Shown here: positions 28,944 to 38,050 of the stretch, piece after piece
Layout of the letters: every line of letters starts with the position of its first letter
Position numbering within the stretch: position 1 is the stretch's first letter
Assembly (NCBI GenBank): GCA_016702555.1
Contig: JADJDV010000006.1
Coordinates: 62,001-126,000, forward strand
Direction of reading: 5' to 3'
DNA length: 64,000 nucleotides
Source: Burkholderiales bacterium
GTDB lineage: Bacteria > Pseudomonadota > Gammaproteobacteria > Burkholderiales > Burkholderiaceae_C
The notes under the pieces: model-generated
What the model was told of the DNA's origin: nothing
The model's input: only the letters and a program-made list of their open reading frames with translations
The model's database searches: none
Translations under genes and position numbers: made by a program

Positions 28944-29183
28944 ATGTCCACCGATACAGCAACCACGGGCGCCTGGCTCCGCTTCGATCCCGATCGCGAC
29001 GCCGGCCCCGCGCCGTCGCCCTGCATCCAGGTCTGCCGCGTCAGCGCCGTGACCGGCTGGTGCGAAGGCTGCCAGCGCCGGCTGGACGAGATCGGCGCCT
29101 GGGGCGGGCTGGACGAGGCCGGCCGGCGCGCCGTCTGGCGCCGCATTCGCGCCCGACGCGTCAGCGAGGGTGCCGCGCCATGA
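28944..29183 (+). CDS. DUF1289 family protein
   Basis: A 79-residue protein with the four-cysteine pattern SPCIQVCRV...GWCEGCQRRLDEI, the DUF1289 signature, probably a small iron-sulfur or zinc-binding unit. This is followed by a conserved W and the arginine-rich RRAVWRRIRARR. The function is unknown. Its stop overlaps the next start (ATGA, 29180-29183), which indicates translational coupling with the isomerase gene. Confidence 0.87.
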   Translation: MSTDTATTGAWLRFDPDRDAGPAPSPCIQVCRVSAVTGWCEGCQRRLDEIGAWGGLDEAGRRAVWRRIRARRVSEGAAP

Positions 29184-29824
29184 AGCGCCTCGACTGCTAC
29201 CTGGACTTCATCTCGCCCTACGCCTACCTGGCGTTCGAGCACTTGCCGCGCGCGCTGGAGGGGCTGAGCTACGAGGTCGTCTACCGCCCGATCCTGTTTG
29301 CCGGCCTGCTCAAGCACCACGGCCAGCTCGGCCCGGCCGAGATAGCGCCCAAGCGCGACTGGACCTACCGCCAGGTGCTGTGGCTGGCGCAGGCGCACGG
29401 CATCCCGCTGCAGCTGCCGGCGGCGCACCCGTTCAATCCGCTCGGCCTGCTGCGTCTGGCCTGGGCTGGTGCGCGCCAGGGCACGCCGAATCGCTTTGTG
29501 TGCGAGGCCATCTTTCACCACGTCTGGCGCTCCGGCGCGGCGGCCGACGACCCCGAGCGCCTGGCCGAACTGACGGCGCGTCTGGCGCCCGGCGCCGACG
29601 CCGCGGGCGCTGCCGCGCGTCAGGCGTTGCGGCAGGCCACCGACGAGGCACTGGCGCGCGGCGTCTTCGGCGTGCCGAGCTTTGTCTTCGATGAGCGCCT
29701 GTTCTGGGGCTTCGACGCCTTGCCGATGCTGCGCGCGCAACTGACCGGCGACGCGGCGCTGGACGCGGCCTGGCGCGCCGGCACCCGCATCGCCTCGGGC
29801 GCGCGCCGCCGCACGGCGGATTGA
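29180..29824 (+). CDS. 2-hydroxychromene-2-carboxylate isomerase family protein (DsbA-like fold)
   Basis: A 214-residue kappa-class GST/DsbA-fold protein. The N-terminal LDFISPYAYLAFE has the active-site serine in place of the CxxC of DsbA. Other conserved parts are RPILFAGLLKHHGQLGP, PHPFNPL-like HPFNPLGLLRL, and the cis-Pro loop GVFGVPSFVFDERLFWGFD. The family isomerises 2-hydroxychromene-2-carboxylate with glutathione in naphthalene degradation, but homologues outside such clusters are widespread. No aromatic genes are nearby. Confidence 0.85.
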   Translation: MKRLDCYLDFISPYAYLAFEHLPRALEGLSYEVVYRPILFAGLLKHHGQLGPAEIAPKRDWTYRQVLWLAQAHGIPLQLPAAHPFNPLGLLRLAWAGARQGTPNRFVCEAIFHHVWRSGAAADDPERLAELTARLAPGADAAGAAARQALRQATDEALARGVFGVPSFVFDERLFWGFDALPMLRAQLTGDAALDAAWRAGTRIASGARRRTAD

Positions 29825-29865
29825 TCCGCGCCACATCCCACGCGCTCCACGAGTCGACCGCACGC

Positions 29866-31695
29866 ATGCCCAACGCCTTCAACTTCTCGGCCTCGCCGTT
29901 CGACTGCCTGACCCAGGTGGAGCAGCGCCTGGTGCAGGACAACATCGACGTCGCCTATTTCCCCAAGGGCGAGGTGATCCTGGACGTGGGCGCGGCGCCG
30001 ACGCACCTGTTCGTCATCATCAAGGGCCACGTCACCCAGTTCGACGGCGCCGAGATCGTCACCGTCTACGGGCCGGACGACTGCTTCGACGGCCGCGCCC
30101 TGGTCGCCGGCAAGTCCTCCAGCCGCTTCGTCGCCGCCGAGGAGGTGGTGGCCTACGAGCTGGCGCGGCAGACGGTGAAAGACCTGATCGCCGCCAACGC
30201 CACCTTTGGCGCGCTGCTGTTTTCCGACCTGGGCCAGAAGCTGTCGGCGCTGGGCGAGCGGCGCCACCAAAACGAATTGATCGCGCTCAACACCGCGCGC
30301 GTGGACCAGGCCTTTCTGCGGCCGGTGCAGGTGGTCGATGCCGAGACCGACATCGTGTCGGTGGTGCGGGTGTTCCACGACAAGAAGACCAGCAACGTGC
30401 TGGTGCGCGACAGCCGCAGCGACCCGCCGCGCCTGGGCATCTTCACCGCCACCGCGCTGCACAAGGCGGTGCTGCGCGGCACGCCGCTGGACCAGCTGCC
30501 GGTGGGGCTGCTGGCCAATTACCAGCTCATCACGGTGCAGGCCGGCGATCAGGTGGGCGATGCGCTGGCGCTGATGCTGCGCCACGCCATCCACCGGGTG
30601 GTGGTGATGGACGGCGACGCGGTGCGCGGCGTGCTGGAGTCGCTGGACGTGTTCGCCTTCCTGTCCAACCACTCGCACCTGATCGGCATGCAGATCGATG
30701 CCGCCCACACGCTGGACGAGCTGGCCGACGCGGCCGGGCGCATCACGCCGATGATTGCGCGCATGGTGCGCAGCGGCACCCGGGTGCCGCTGGTGGCCAC
30801 CATGGTGCGCGATCTCAACGCGCGCCTGTTCGCGCGCACCTGGGCGCTGATCGCGCCGCCCGAGCTGGCGGCGGCCAGCTGCCTGTTCGTGATGGGCAGC
30901 GAGGGGCGCGGTGAGCAACTGCTGAAGACCGACCAGGACAACGGCCTGGTCTGGCGCGACGACTACGCGCCGCCGGACGATCTGCAGGCCATTTGCGACC
31001 GCTTCTCGGCGGCGCTGGCGAGCTTCGGCTATCCGGAATGCCCGGGCCGCATCATGGTCAACAACCCTGCGTGGCGCATGAGCGCCAGCGACTTCGCGCG
31101 CACCGCGCGGCGCTGGCTGCTGATGCCGGACGCCGACGGCCTGATGAACCTGGCGATCTTCCTCGACGCCCACGCGGTGGCGGGCGATGCGCGCCTGCTG
31201 GACGGCGTGCGCGAGGGGCTGATGGCGCTGGCGACCGACAACGACGCCACGCTGGCGCGCTTTGCCGCCGCCATCGACGCCTTTGGCTCCAGCGACGGCT
31301 GGTGGAACCGGGTGCTGGAGCTGGCCGGCGCCGACGCCGAGCGGCGCATGAACCTGAAGAAGGAAGGCATCTTCCCGCTGGTGCACGGCGTGCGCAGCCT
31401 GGCGCTGGCGCACCGGTTGCGCCCGCAGTCGACCGCCGACCGCATCCAGGCGCTGCAGGCGGCGGGCGAGCTGTCGGCGCAGACCGCGCGCGAGCTGACC
31501 GAGAGCCTGGGCGTCTTCATGGATGTGCGGCTGCAGGCCGGGCTGGCCGAGCTGGACAAGGGCCGGCCGGTGTCCGGCGCGGTCGACGTCCACGAGCTGA
31601 GCAGCGCCGACCGCGACCTGCTGAAAGACGCGCTGGGCGTGGTGCGCCGCTTCAAGACGCAGCTGCGCCACCGCTTCAAGCTGAGCGCGCTCTGA
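29866..31695 (+). CDS. cNMP-binding/CBS/DUF294 putative nucleotidyltransferase (copy 1)
   Basis: A 609-residue signalling protein. It has an N-terminal cyclic-nucleotide-binding-like domain (about 1-140), a CBS pair (about 160-285, ending in VRGVLESLDVFAFL), a DUF294 nucleotidyltransferase-like domain with GSEGRGEQLLKTDQDNGLVW, and the DUF294 C-terminal helical domain. The DUF294 motif resembles GlnD-type nucleotidyltransferases. The ATG at 29866 is preferred over a TTG at 29821. It is followed after 1 bp by a DnaQ-like exonuclease. A paralogue lies at 43410-45254. Confidence 0.85.
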   Translation: MPNAFNFSASPFDCLTQVEQRLVQDNIDVAYFPKGEVILDVGAAPTHLFVIIKGHVTQFDGAEIVTVYGPDDCFDGRALVAGKSSSRFVAAEEVVAYELARQTVKDLIAANATFGALLFSDLGQKLSALGERRHQNELIALNTARVDQAFLRPVQVVDAETDIVSVVRVFHDKKTSNVLVRDSRSDPPRLGIFTATALHKAVLRGTPLDQLPVGLLANYQLITVQAGDQVGDALALMLRHAIHRVVVMDGDAVRGVLESLDVFAFLSNHSHLIGMQIDAAHTLDELADAAGRITPMIARMVRSGTRVPLVATMVRDLNARLFARTWALIAPPELAAASCLFVMGSEGRGEQLLKTDQDNGLVWRDDYAPPDDLQAICDRFSAALASFGYPECPGRIMVNNPAWRMSASDFARTARRWLLMPDADGLMNLAIFLDAHAVAGDARLLDGVREGLMALATDNDATLARFAAAIDAFGSSDGWWNRVLELAGADAERRMNLKKEGIFPLVHGVRSLALAHRLRPQSTADRIQALQAAGELSAQTARELTESLGVFMDVRLQAGLAELDKGRPVSGAVDVHELSSADRDLLKDALGVVRRFKTQLRHRFKLSAL

Positions 31696-31696
31696 A

Positions 31697-32359
31697 ATGG
31701 CGCGGCGGGCCCAGCATGGAACCGGCGGCGGGCGCGCCGCCTTGCTGCGGGCGTGGCGGCGGCGCCAGCTGAAGGACCCGGCGTTCCGCTACCTGTTCGA
31801 GCTGCCGCCCGCCGATGAGTGGGTGGCGATCGATGGCGAGACCACCGGGCTGGACCCCCGCAGCGACGAGATTCTCTCGATCGGCGCGGTGCGCATCCGT
31901 GGCCACCGCCTGCTGGCCAGCGAGCGGCTCGAGCTGCTGGTGCGGCCCGAGCGGCCGGTGCCGGCCGAGAGCATCCGCCTGCACCACCTGCGCGAGCAGG
32001 ATCTGGCCGACGGCCTGGCGCCGGCCGAGGCGGCGCGCCGCGTGCTTGAATTCGTCGGCCCGCGCCCGCTGGTCGGCTACTACCTCGACTTCAAGCTGGC
32101 CCTGCTCGACCGGATGGTGACGCCGCTGATCGGCATCGGGCTGCCGCAGCCGCGCATCGAGGTGTCGGCGCTTTACCACGACCACAAGTTCCGCCAGCTG
32201 CCGCCGTACGCGCAGCAGGACAACGTCCAGATTGACCTGCGCTTTGCCACCCTGATGGACGATCTGGGCTTGCCGTGGCGCGAGCCGCACGATGCCCTCG
32301 ACAAGGCGGTGATGGCGGGGCTGGCCTTCATCAAACTGCGGGCGTTGGCCAACGCGTGA
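31697..32359 (+). CDS. DnaQ-family 3'-5' exonuclease
   Basis: A 220-residue DEDD exonuclease. Exo I is AIDGETTGLD (D and E present, with G rather than the usual T between them). Exo II lies around GYYLDFKLALLDRM (aspartate present, the usual HNA replaced). Exo III is HDALDKAVMAG (His and Asp, DEDDh type). The N-terminal 35 residues are arginine-rich. It starts 1 bp after the cNMP-CBS-DUF294 gene and converges on actP across a shared terminator. It is probably not the replicative epsilon subunit, since it lacks the polymerase-binding tail. Confidence 0.85.
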   Translation: MARRAQHGTGGGRAALLRAWRRRQLKDPAFRYLFELPPADEWVAIDGETTGLDPRSDEILSIGAVRIRGHRLLASERLELLVRPERPVPAESIRLHHLREQDLADGLAPAEAARRVLEFVGPRPLVGYYLDFKLALLDRMVTPLIGIGLPQPRIEVSALYHDHKFRQLPPYAQQDNVQIDLRFATLMDDLGLPWREPHDALDKAVMAGLAFIKLRALANA

Positions 32360-32384
32360 AAGATTCCAGCCGGTAGGCGCGCAA

Positions 32385-32410
32385 AAAAACCGGGCCGAAG
32401 CCCGGTTTTT
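32385..32410. terminator. Bidirectional intrinsic terminator between exonuclease and actP
   Basis: A stem AAAAACCGGGC / GCCCGGTTTTT with a CGAA tetraloop has an A run on the left and a T run on the right. It can therefore stop transcription from both convergent genes (stop codons at 32359 on plus and 32451 on minus). Confidence 0.92.
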
Positions 32411-32450
32411 CGATGGTGCCGCCGACGCGGGGTGGCCGGCGGGTTGGGAC

Positions 32451-34171
<1,721 letters not shown>

Positions 34172-34175
<4 letters not shown>

Positions 34176-34492
34176 TGCGTCGCTTCCTTCAGGATTTCGC
34201 GCGTCAGCGCGTCGTACTCGCTGTTGGCGCGGCGCACGTAGACGCCGACGATGACGATGGTGAACACGATCACCGCCATGCCGATCGGGATGCCGATGGT
34301 GGTGACGCCGCTGCCCATGGGCTGGGCCAGGAATTCCTTGTCGAAGGCGATCAAGGCGATGTAGCCGTAGTACACGACCAGCATCAGGATGGCGAGCGTC
34401 CAGCCGAAGCGATTGCGCCTGGATTTCAGCTCCTGGTACTTGGGGTTGCGCTGGATGCGCGCGACGACCGGATCCGCGCTGGATGTGGTCAT
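34172..34492 (-). CDS. yjcH: DUF485 membrane protein (YjcH)
   Basis: A 106-residue inner-membrane protein with two TM helices (about 30-50 and 62-87) and a basic N-terminus: NPKYQELKSRRNRFGWTLAI, then FLAQPMG, the DUF485 pattern. It is the usual partner encoded before ActP, and the overlap with actP suggests coupled translation. Its biochemical role is unknown. Confidence 0.93.
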
Positions 34493-35049
34493 GATGGGTT
34501 GTCTCCTGAAGGGTTGAAGGTCGCCGTCACAGAACTGTGCGGCGACCTGCGTGCGATTCTGAAATCTTGTACTGACCGCGCTCTTACGTGAGGGTTATCC
34601 CTCAAGTGCAGAGCCGAATCGACCTTTCGTCAGAACTCTGTAAGCGTGGATGCAAAGATGGCATGGCCGCCTGATCGGCGGCGCCTCTGGGCACGCAATT
34701 AAAGACGGCGCATGAGGGTGAATCGGATCACTGCCTCTCATGAAATCTCTGAAAACCCGTAGAGAGTTGACGGCCAGCGGGACTTGAGGGCTGCCGCCTA
34801 GGGTGGATTGGCTGGAAATTTGTTGAAAATGAAAATTGATATCTTCGTCGGATGCGATTTTTATTCAAACCATGTAAGGAGATGCCTTAAGAAGTACTTT
34901 TAATCTGCTCCCCAGTTCACGCGCGCCATGGCACTTGAGCGTGCAATAACCCGTACGAAATTTGATTGAGTTGCAATGACTTGATCTGAAATTCGAAGTC
35001 AACCTTTCTGCCTGGAAATATCAATAGGGCAGGAAAATCAGGAGATAAC
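34493..35049. other. 557-bp AT-richer divergent intergenic region
   Basis: This is the longest gene-free stretch in the window, between divergent yjcH and the DUF4212 gene. It is visibly richer in A/T from about 34810. It contains the TGAGGG-TTAT-CCCTCA palindrome but no ORF, tRNA or repeat I could recognise. It most likely holds the two promoters. AGGAG at 35040-35044 is the RBS for the DUF4212 gene. Confidence 0.6.
34589..34604. promoter_or_regulatory. Candidate operator palindrome upstream of yjcH-actP
   Basis: TGAGGGTTATCCCTCA is a perfect 6-bp inverted repeat with a 4-bp centre. It lies 97 bp upstream of the yjcH start, where an activator of acetate uptake would be expected. The binding protein is unknown. 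Confidence 0.4.
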
Positions 35050-35313
35050 ATGGCCAAAGAACTTACGGAAAGAGATCGCGCTTATTGGCGCGCCAACGTG
35101 AAATTGATTAGCTTTTGCCTGATTGTCTGGGCATTGGTGTCCTATGGATTCGGCATTCTGCTGCGTCCCATGCTGAGCGGTATTTCAGTCGGCGGTACGG
35201 ATTTGGGTTTCTGGTTTGCCCAGCAAGGCTCGATCCTGACTTTCCTGGCGCTGGTCTTCTTCTACGCCTGGAGAATGAACCGGCTCGACAAAGAATTTGG
35301 CCTGGAGGAGTGA
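35050..35313 (+). CDS. DUF4212 membrane protein (small symporter subunit)
   Basis: An 87-residue protein with two TM helices (about 20-40 and 55-75) and the DUF4212 pattern YWRANVKLI...WFAQQGSI...FYAWRMNRLDKEFG. Such proteins pair with VC_2705-type sodium:solute symporters. Its stop is 2 bp before the symporter start. AGGAG lies upstream of the ATG. Confidence 0.92.
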   Translation: MAKELTERDRAYWRANVKLISFCLIVWALVSYGFGILLRPMLSGISVGGTDLGFWFAQQGSILTFLALVFFYAWRMNRLDKEFGLEE

Positions 35314-35315
35314 CC

Positions 35316-37058
35316 ATGAGCCAGTTCTGGATCAACTTCATCTTCGTCATCGGCTCGTTCGTCGTCTATACCTGGATCGCGATCTGGGCCCGCGCCAAGA
35401 CCACGCGCGAGTTCTATATCGCGGGCGGCGAGGTCAACCCCATTGTCAACGGGGCGGCGACGGCGGCCGACTGGCTGTCGGCGGCCTCGTTCATTTCCGT
35501 CGCCGGCCTCATCTCGGTCGGTTACGTCAACTCGGCCTTCATCATGGGCTGGACCGGCGGCTACGTGCTGCTGGCCACTCTGCTGGCGCCCTATCTGCGC
35601 CGTTTCGGCACCTACACGGTGCCCGACTTCGTCGGTACGCGCTACGCCAGCAAGACCGCGCGCGTGGTGGCGGTGCTGTGTCTGGTGGTGATCTCGCTGA
35701 CCTACGTGATCGGCCAGATGACCGGCGCTGGCGTGGCCTTCTCCCGCTTCCTGGAAGTGGACAGTGACATGGGTCTGCTGATCTCGGCGATCGTGGTCTT
35801 CGTCTACGCGGTGCTGGGTGGCATGAAGGGCGTGACCTACACCCAGGTGGCGCAATACGTCGTGCTGATCCTGGCCTTCACCATCCCGGCGGCCTACCTG
35901 TCGGTGATGATGACCGGCCATGTCCTGCCGCAGACCGGCATGTTTGGTGAACATCTGGCCTCGGGTCAGCCGCTGCTGCAGAAGCTGAACGAAGTCGTGC
36001 GCGACCTGGGTTTCCAGGACTACACCGCCGACGTCAGCAACAAGTGGAACATGTTCCTGTTCACGCTGACGCTGATGGTCGGCACCGCTGGCCTGCCGCA
36101 CGTCATCATCCGCTTTTTCACGGTGCCCAACATCCGCGATGCCCGCTGGTCGGCCGCCTGGGCGCTGGTGTTCATCGCGATCTTCTACACCACCGTGCCG
36201 GCGCTGGCCGCCATGTCGCGCCTGAACCTGATCGAGACGATCTACCCGAACGGCACCCAGGCGGCGCCGCTGGTGTACGACGAGCGACCGGGCTGGGTGA
36301 AGAACTGGGAGGAAACCGGCCTGCTGAAGTTCGAAGACAAGAACAAGGACGGCCACATCCAGTTCTACAACGGCGCCAACAAGGAACTGCCCACCACCGC
36401 CGAGTGGGCCAAGACCTGGAACGGCAACGAGCTGACGGTGAACAACGACATCCTGGTGCTGGCCCTGCCCGAGGTGGCCAACATGCCGGGCTGGCTGATC
36501 GGCCTGATGGCGGCGGGTGGCATCGCGGCGGCGCTGTCCACCGCATCCGGTCTGTTGATGGCGATTTCCTCGGCGGTCAGCCATGACTTGCTGAAGAACA
36601 CCTTGATGCCGCATCTGTCGGAAAAGCAGGAGCTGCTCAATGCGCGAATCGCGATGGTGGGCGCCATTGTCATTGCCACCTGGCTGGGCTTGAATCCACC
36701 AGGCTTTGCGGCGCAGACGGTGGCCCTGGCCTTCGGCATGGCGGCGGCGACGATATTTCCGGCCCTGGTCCTGGGTATTTTCGTCAGCCGCATCAATGCC
36801 AAGGGTGCGACCGCCGGCATGCTGGCGGGTGGCATCGCGACCGTGTCCTACATTTTCATGTACCTGGGCTGGCTGTTCATTCCGGGAACCAACAACTTCC
36901 CGAATACGCCTGAGCACTGGATCCTGGGCATCTCGCCGCTGTCCTTCGGTGTCATCGGCGCCACCATCAATATCATCACCTCGGTGGTGGTGTCGAATGC
37001 CACCGAGCGGCCGAGCGAGGAGTTGCGGACCATGGTGCGCCGGGTGCGTTACCCGTAA
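35316..37058 (+). CDS. Sodium:solute symporter, VC_2705 subfamily (ActP-like)
   Basis: A 580-residue SSS-family transporter. The core motifs are REFYIAGGEVNPIVNGAATAADWLSAASF near the N-terminus and GGIAAALSTASGLLMAISSAVSHD in the later TM region. A soluble insert (about 305-375, including YDERPGWVKNWEETGLL) is typical of this subfamily. It takes up short organic acids with sodium. The adjacent DUF4212 gene and the kinase genes downstream suggest an acetate-like substrate. Confidence 0.9.
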   Translation: MSQFWINFIFVIGSFVVYTWIAIWARAKTTREFYIAGGEVNPIVNGAATAADWLSAASFISVAGLISVGYVNSAFIMGWTGGYVLLATLLAPYLRRFGTYTVPDFVGTRYASKTARVVAVLCLVVISLTYVIGQMTGAGVAFSRFLEVDSDMGLLISAIVVFVYAVLGGMKGVTYTQVAQYVVLILAFTIPAAYLSVMMTGHVLPQTGMFGEHLASGQPLLQKLNEVVRDLGFQDYTADVSNKWNMFLFTLTLMVGTAGLPHVIIRFFTVPNIRDARWSAAWALVFIAIFYTTVPALAAMSRLNLIETIYPNGTQAAPLVYDERPGWVKNWEETGLLKFEDKNKDGHIQFYNGANKELPTTAEWAKTWNGNELTVNNDILVLALPEVANMPGWLIGLMAAGGIAAALSTASGLLMAISSAVSHDLLKNTLMPHLSEKQELLNARIAMVGAIVIATWLGLNPPGFAAQTVALAFGMAAATIFPALVLGIFVSRINAKGATAGMLAGGIATVSYIFMYLGWLFIPGTNNFPNTPEHWILGISPLSFGVIGATINIITSVVVSNATERPSEELRTMVRRVRYP

Positions 37059-37087
37059 TGCCGACCTGAGTTGATCGGCTGATATCC

Positions 37088-37119
37088 AAGTGGGCTTTCT
37101 TCTCGAAAGCCCACTTTTT
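37088..37119 (+). terminator. Intrinsic terminator after the second symporter
   Basis: A 12-bp stem AAGTGGGCTTTC / GAAAGCCCACTT (37088-37099 and 37105-37116), loop TTCTC, is followed by TTT, about 30 bp after the symporter stop codon. Confidence 0.9.
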
Positions 37120-37139
37120 CATTCGGAGCAAGAAACCAC

Positions 37140-37643
37140 ATGATTTGGCATCTGTTTGCCGTGTTGATCATGGCCGTCTGCCTGGGCGGGGCCGCCTTCG
37201 GGCTCAGGAAACTGACGCGCGGCAAAGTGCCCAAGTGGCTGATCCCCGCGTCCGCGGCCGCTGGCATGTTCGGCTACCTGGCCTATTACGACTACAGCTG
37301 GCATGCGTTCAAGCTCAGTCAGTTGCCCGCCGGCACCACGGTGATCGCGGAAAAGCGTGAAACCTCTTTTCTCAAGCCTTGGCGCTATGTCTATCCGGCG
37401 GTCAGCGCCTTCACCATACTGGACGGGAAGTTTTCCAGCCGGCTGCAGGATCATCAGGTCCTGGTCGAGTACATCGAATACACCTTTCGTGCCGATCCGA
37501 TCGAAGGACTTGACACGCAGGCCTTCGTGCTGAACTGCAACACCCTTGAGCGGGTGCCCTTCGATCCGGGAAAGCACCAGATTTCGGGCGCGGTGGAGAA
37601 GATCGAGGCGCACGACGCCATTTATCGAAAGGCGTGCCGTTGA
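37140..37643 (+). CDS. Hypothetical membrane-anchored protein
   Basis: A 167-residue protein. Two hydrophobic segments (about 4-22 and 34-50) precede a soluble C-terminal domain of about 110 residues rich in beta-strand residues (TTVIAEKRETSFLKPWRYVYP). I do not recognise the family. It begins 21 bp after the terminator and may belong to the following signalling genes. Confidence 0.6.
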   Translation: MIWHLFAVLIMAVCLGGAAFGLRKLTRGKVPKWLIPASAAAGMFGYLAYYDYSWHAFKLSQLPAGTTVIAEKRETSFLKPWRYVYPAVSAFTILDGKFSSRLQDHQVLVEYIEYTFRADPIEGLDTQAFVLNCNTLERVPFDPGKHQISGAVEKIEAHDAIYRKACR

Positions 37644-37768
37644 TCTGCCGGGGCTTGCCAGCGTGCCCAGGTGGGTGCGGCAGATGTGCGTGATGGGCTT
37701 TTTTGGTTAGCATGCCAGCAAGTGCTGGGTGCCCGCACGATCGACAGAGAAGGCAGGAGGCTGCGACC

Positions 37769-38023
37769 ATGGGGAAGATCAAGCTGACGGAACGATTGAT
37801 CGGGTTGTTCGTGCTGGGCAGCCTGCTGCTGAACTTCCCCCTATTCAGCATTTGGGACCACGATGAGTTCGTGTTCGGCTGGCCGCTGCTGCCCACCGCC
37901 GCCTTTGTCATCTGGCTGCTGATCATCGTCGCGCTGGCGGTGTTGATGGAGTGGCGCGGCGCCGACGCCGGTGAATCGACCGACGATGAGCAGACCCAGC
38001 ACCCCTTGCAGCTGGATCGATAG
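37769..38023 (+). CDS. Small two-TM membrane protein upstream of the sensor kinase
   Basis: An 84-residue protein with TM helices at about 10-27 and 42-62 and an acidic C-terminal tail. AGGAGG at 37754-37759 supports the ATG at 37769. It lies 27 bp before the transporter-type kinase on the same strand, as small DUF-type proteins often do beside SSS proteins. It may be a kinase or transporter accessory subunit; the family is not identified. Confidence 0.65.
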   Translation: MGKIKLTERLIGLFVLGSLLLNFPLFSIWDHDEFVFGWPLLPTAAFVIWLLIIVALAVLMEWRGADAGESTDDEQTQHPLQLDR

Positions 38024-38050
38024 GCCACGCCTGTGCCGCCGGTCGACCCC

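Noticed and set aside
29180..29824. A naphthalene-degradation gene (nahD)
   Set aside because: The fold matches, but there are no aromatic ring-cleavage or dioxygenase genes nearby, so only the family name is used.
31697..32359. Replicative DNA polymerase III epsilon subunit (dnaQ)
   Set aside because: It is co-encoded with a signalling protein, has an altered Exo II region and lacks the typical C-terminal polymerase-binding tail.
34928..34944. A sigma-54-like promoter (TGGCAC...TGCA) upstream of the DUF4212 gene
   Set aside because: The GG-GC distance is one base too long and the TTGC element is incomplete.
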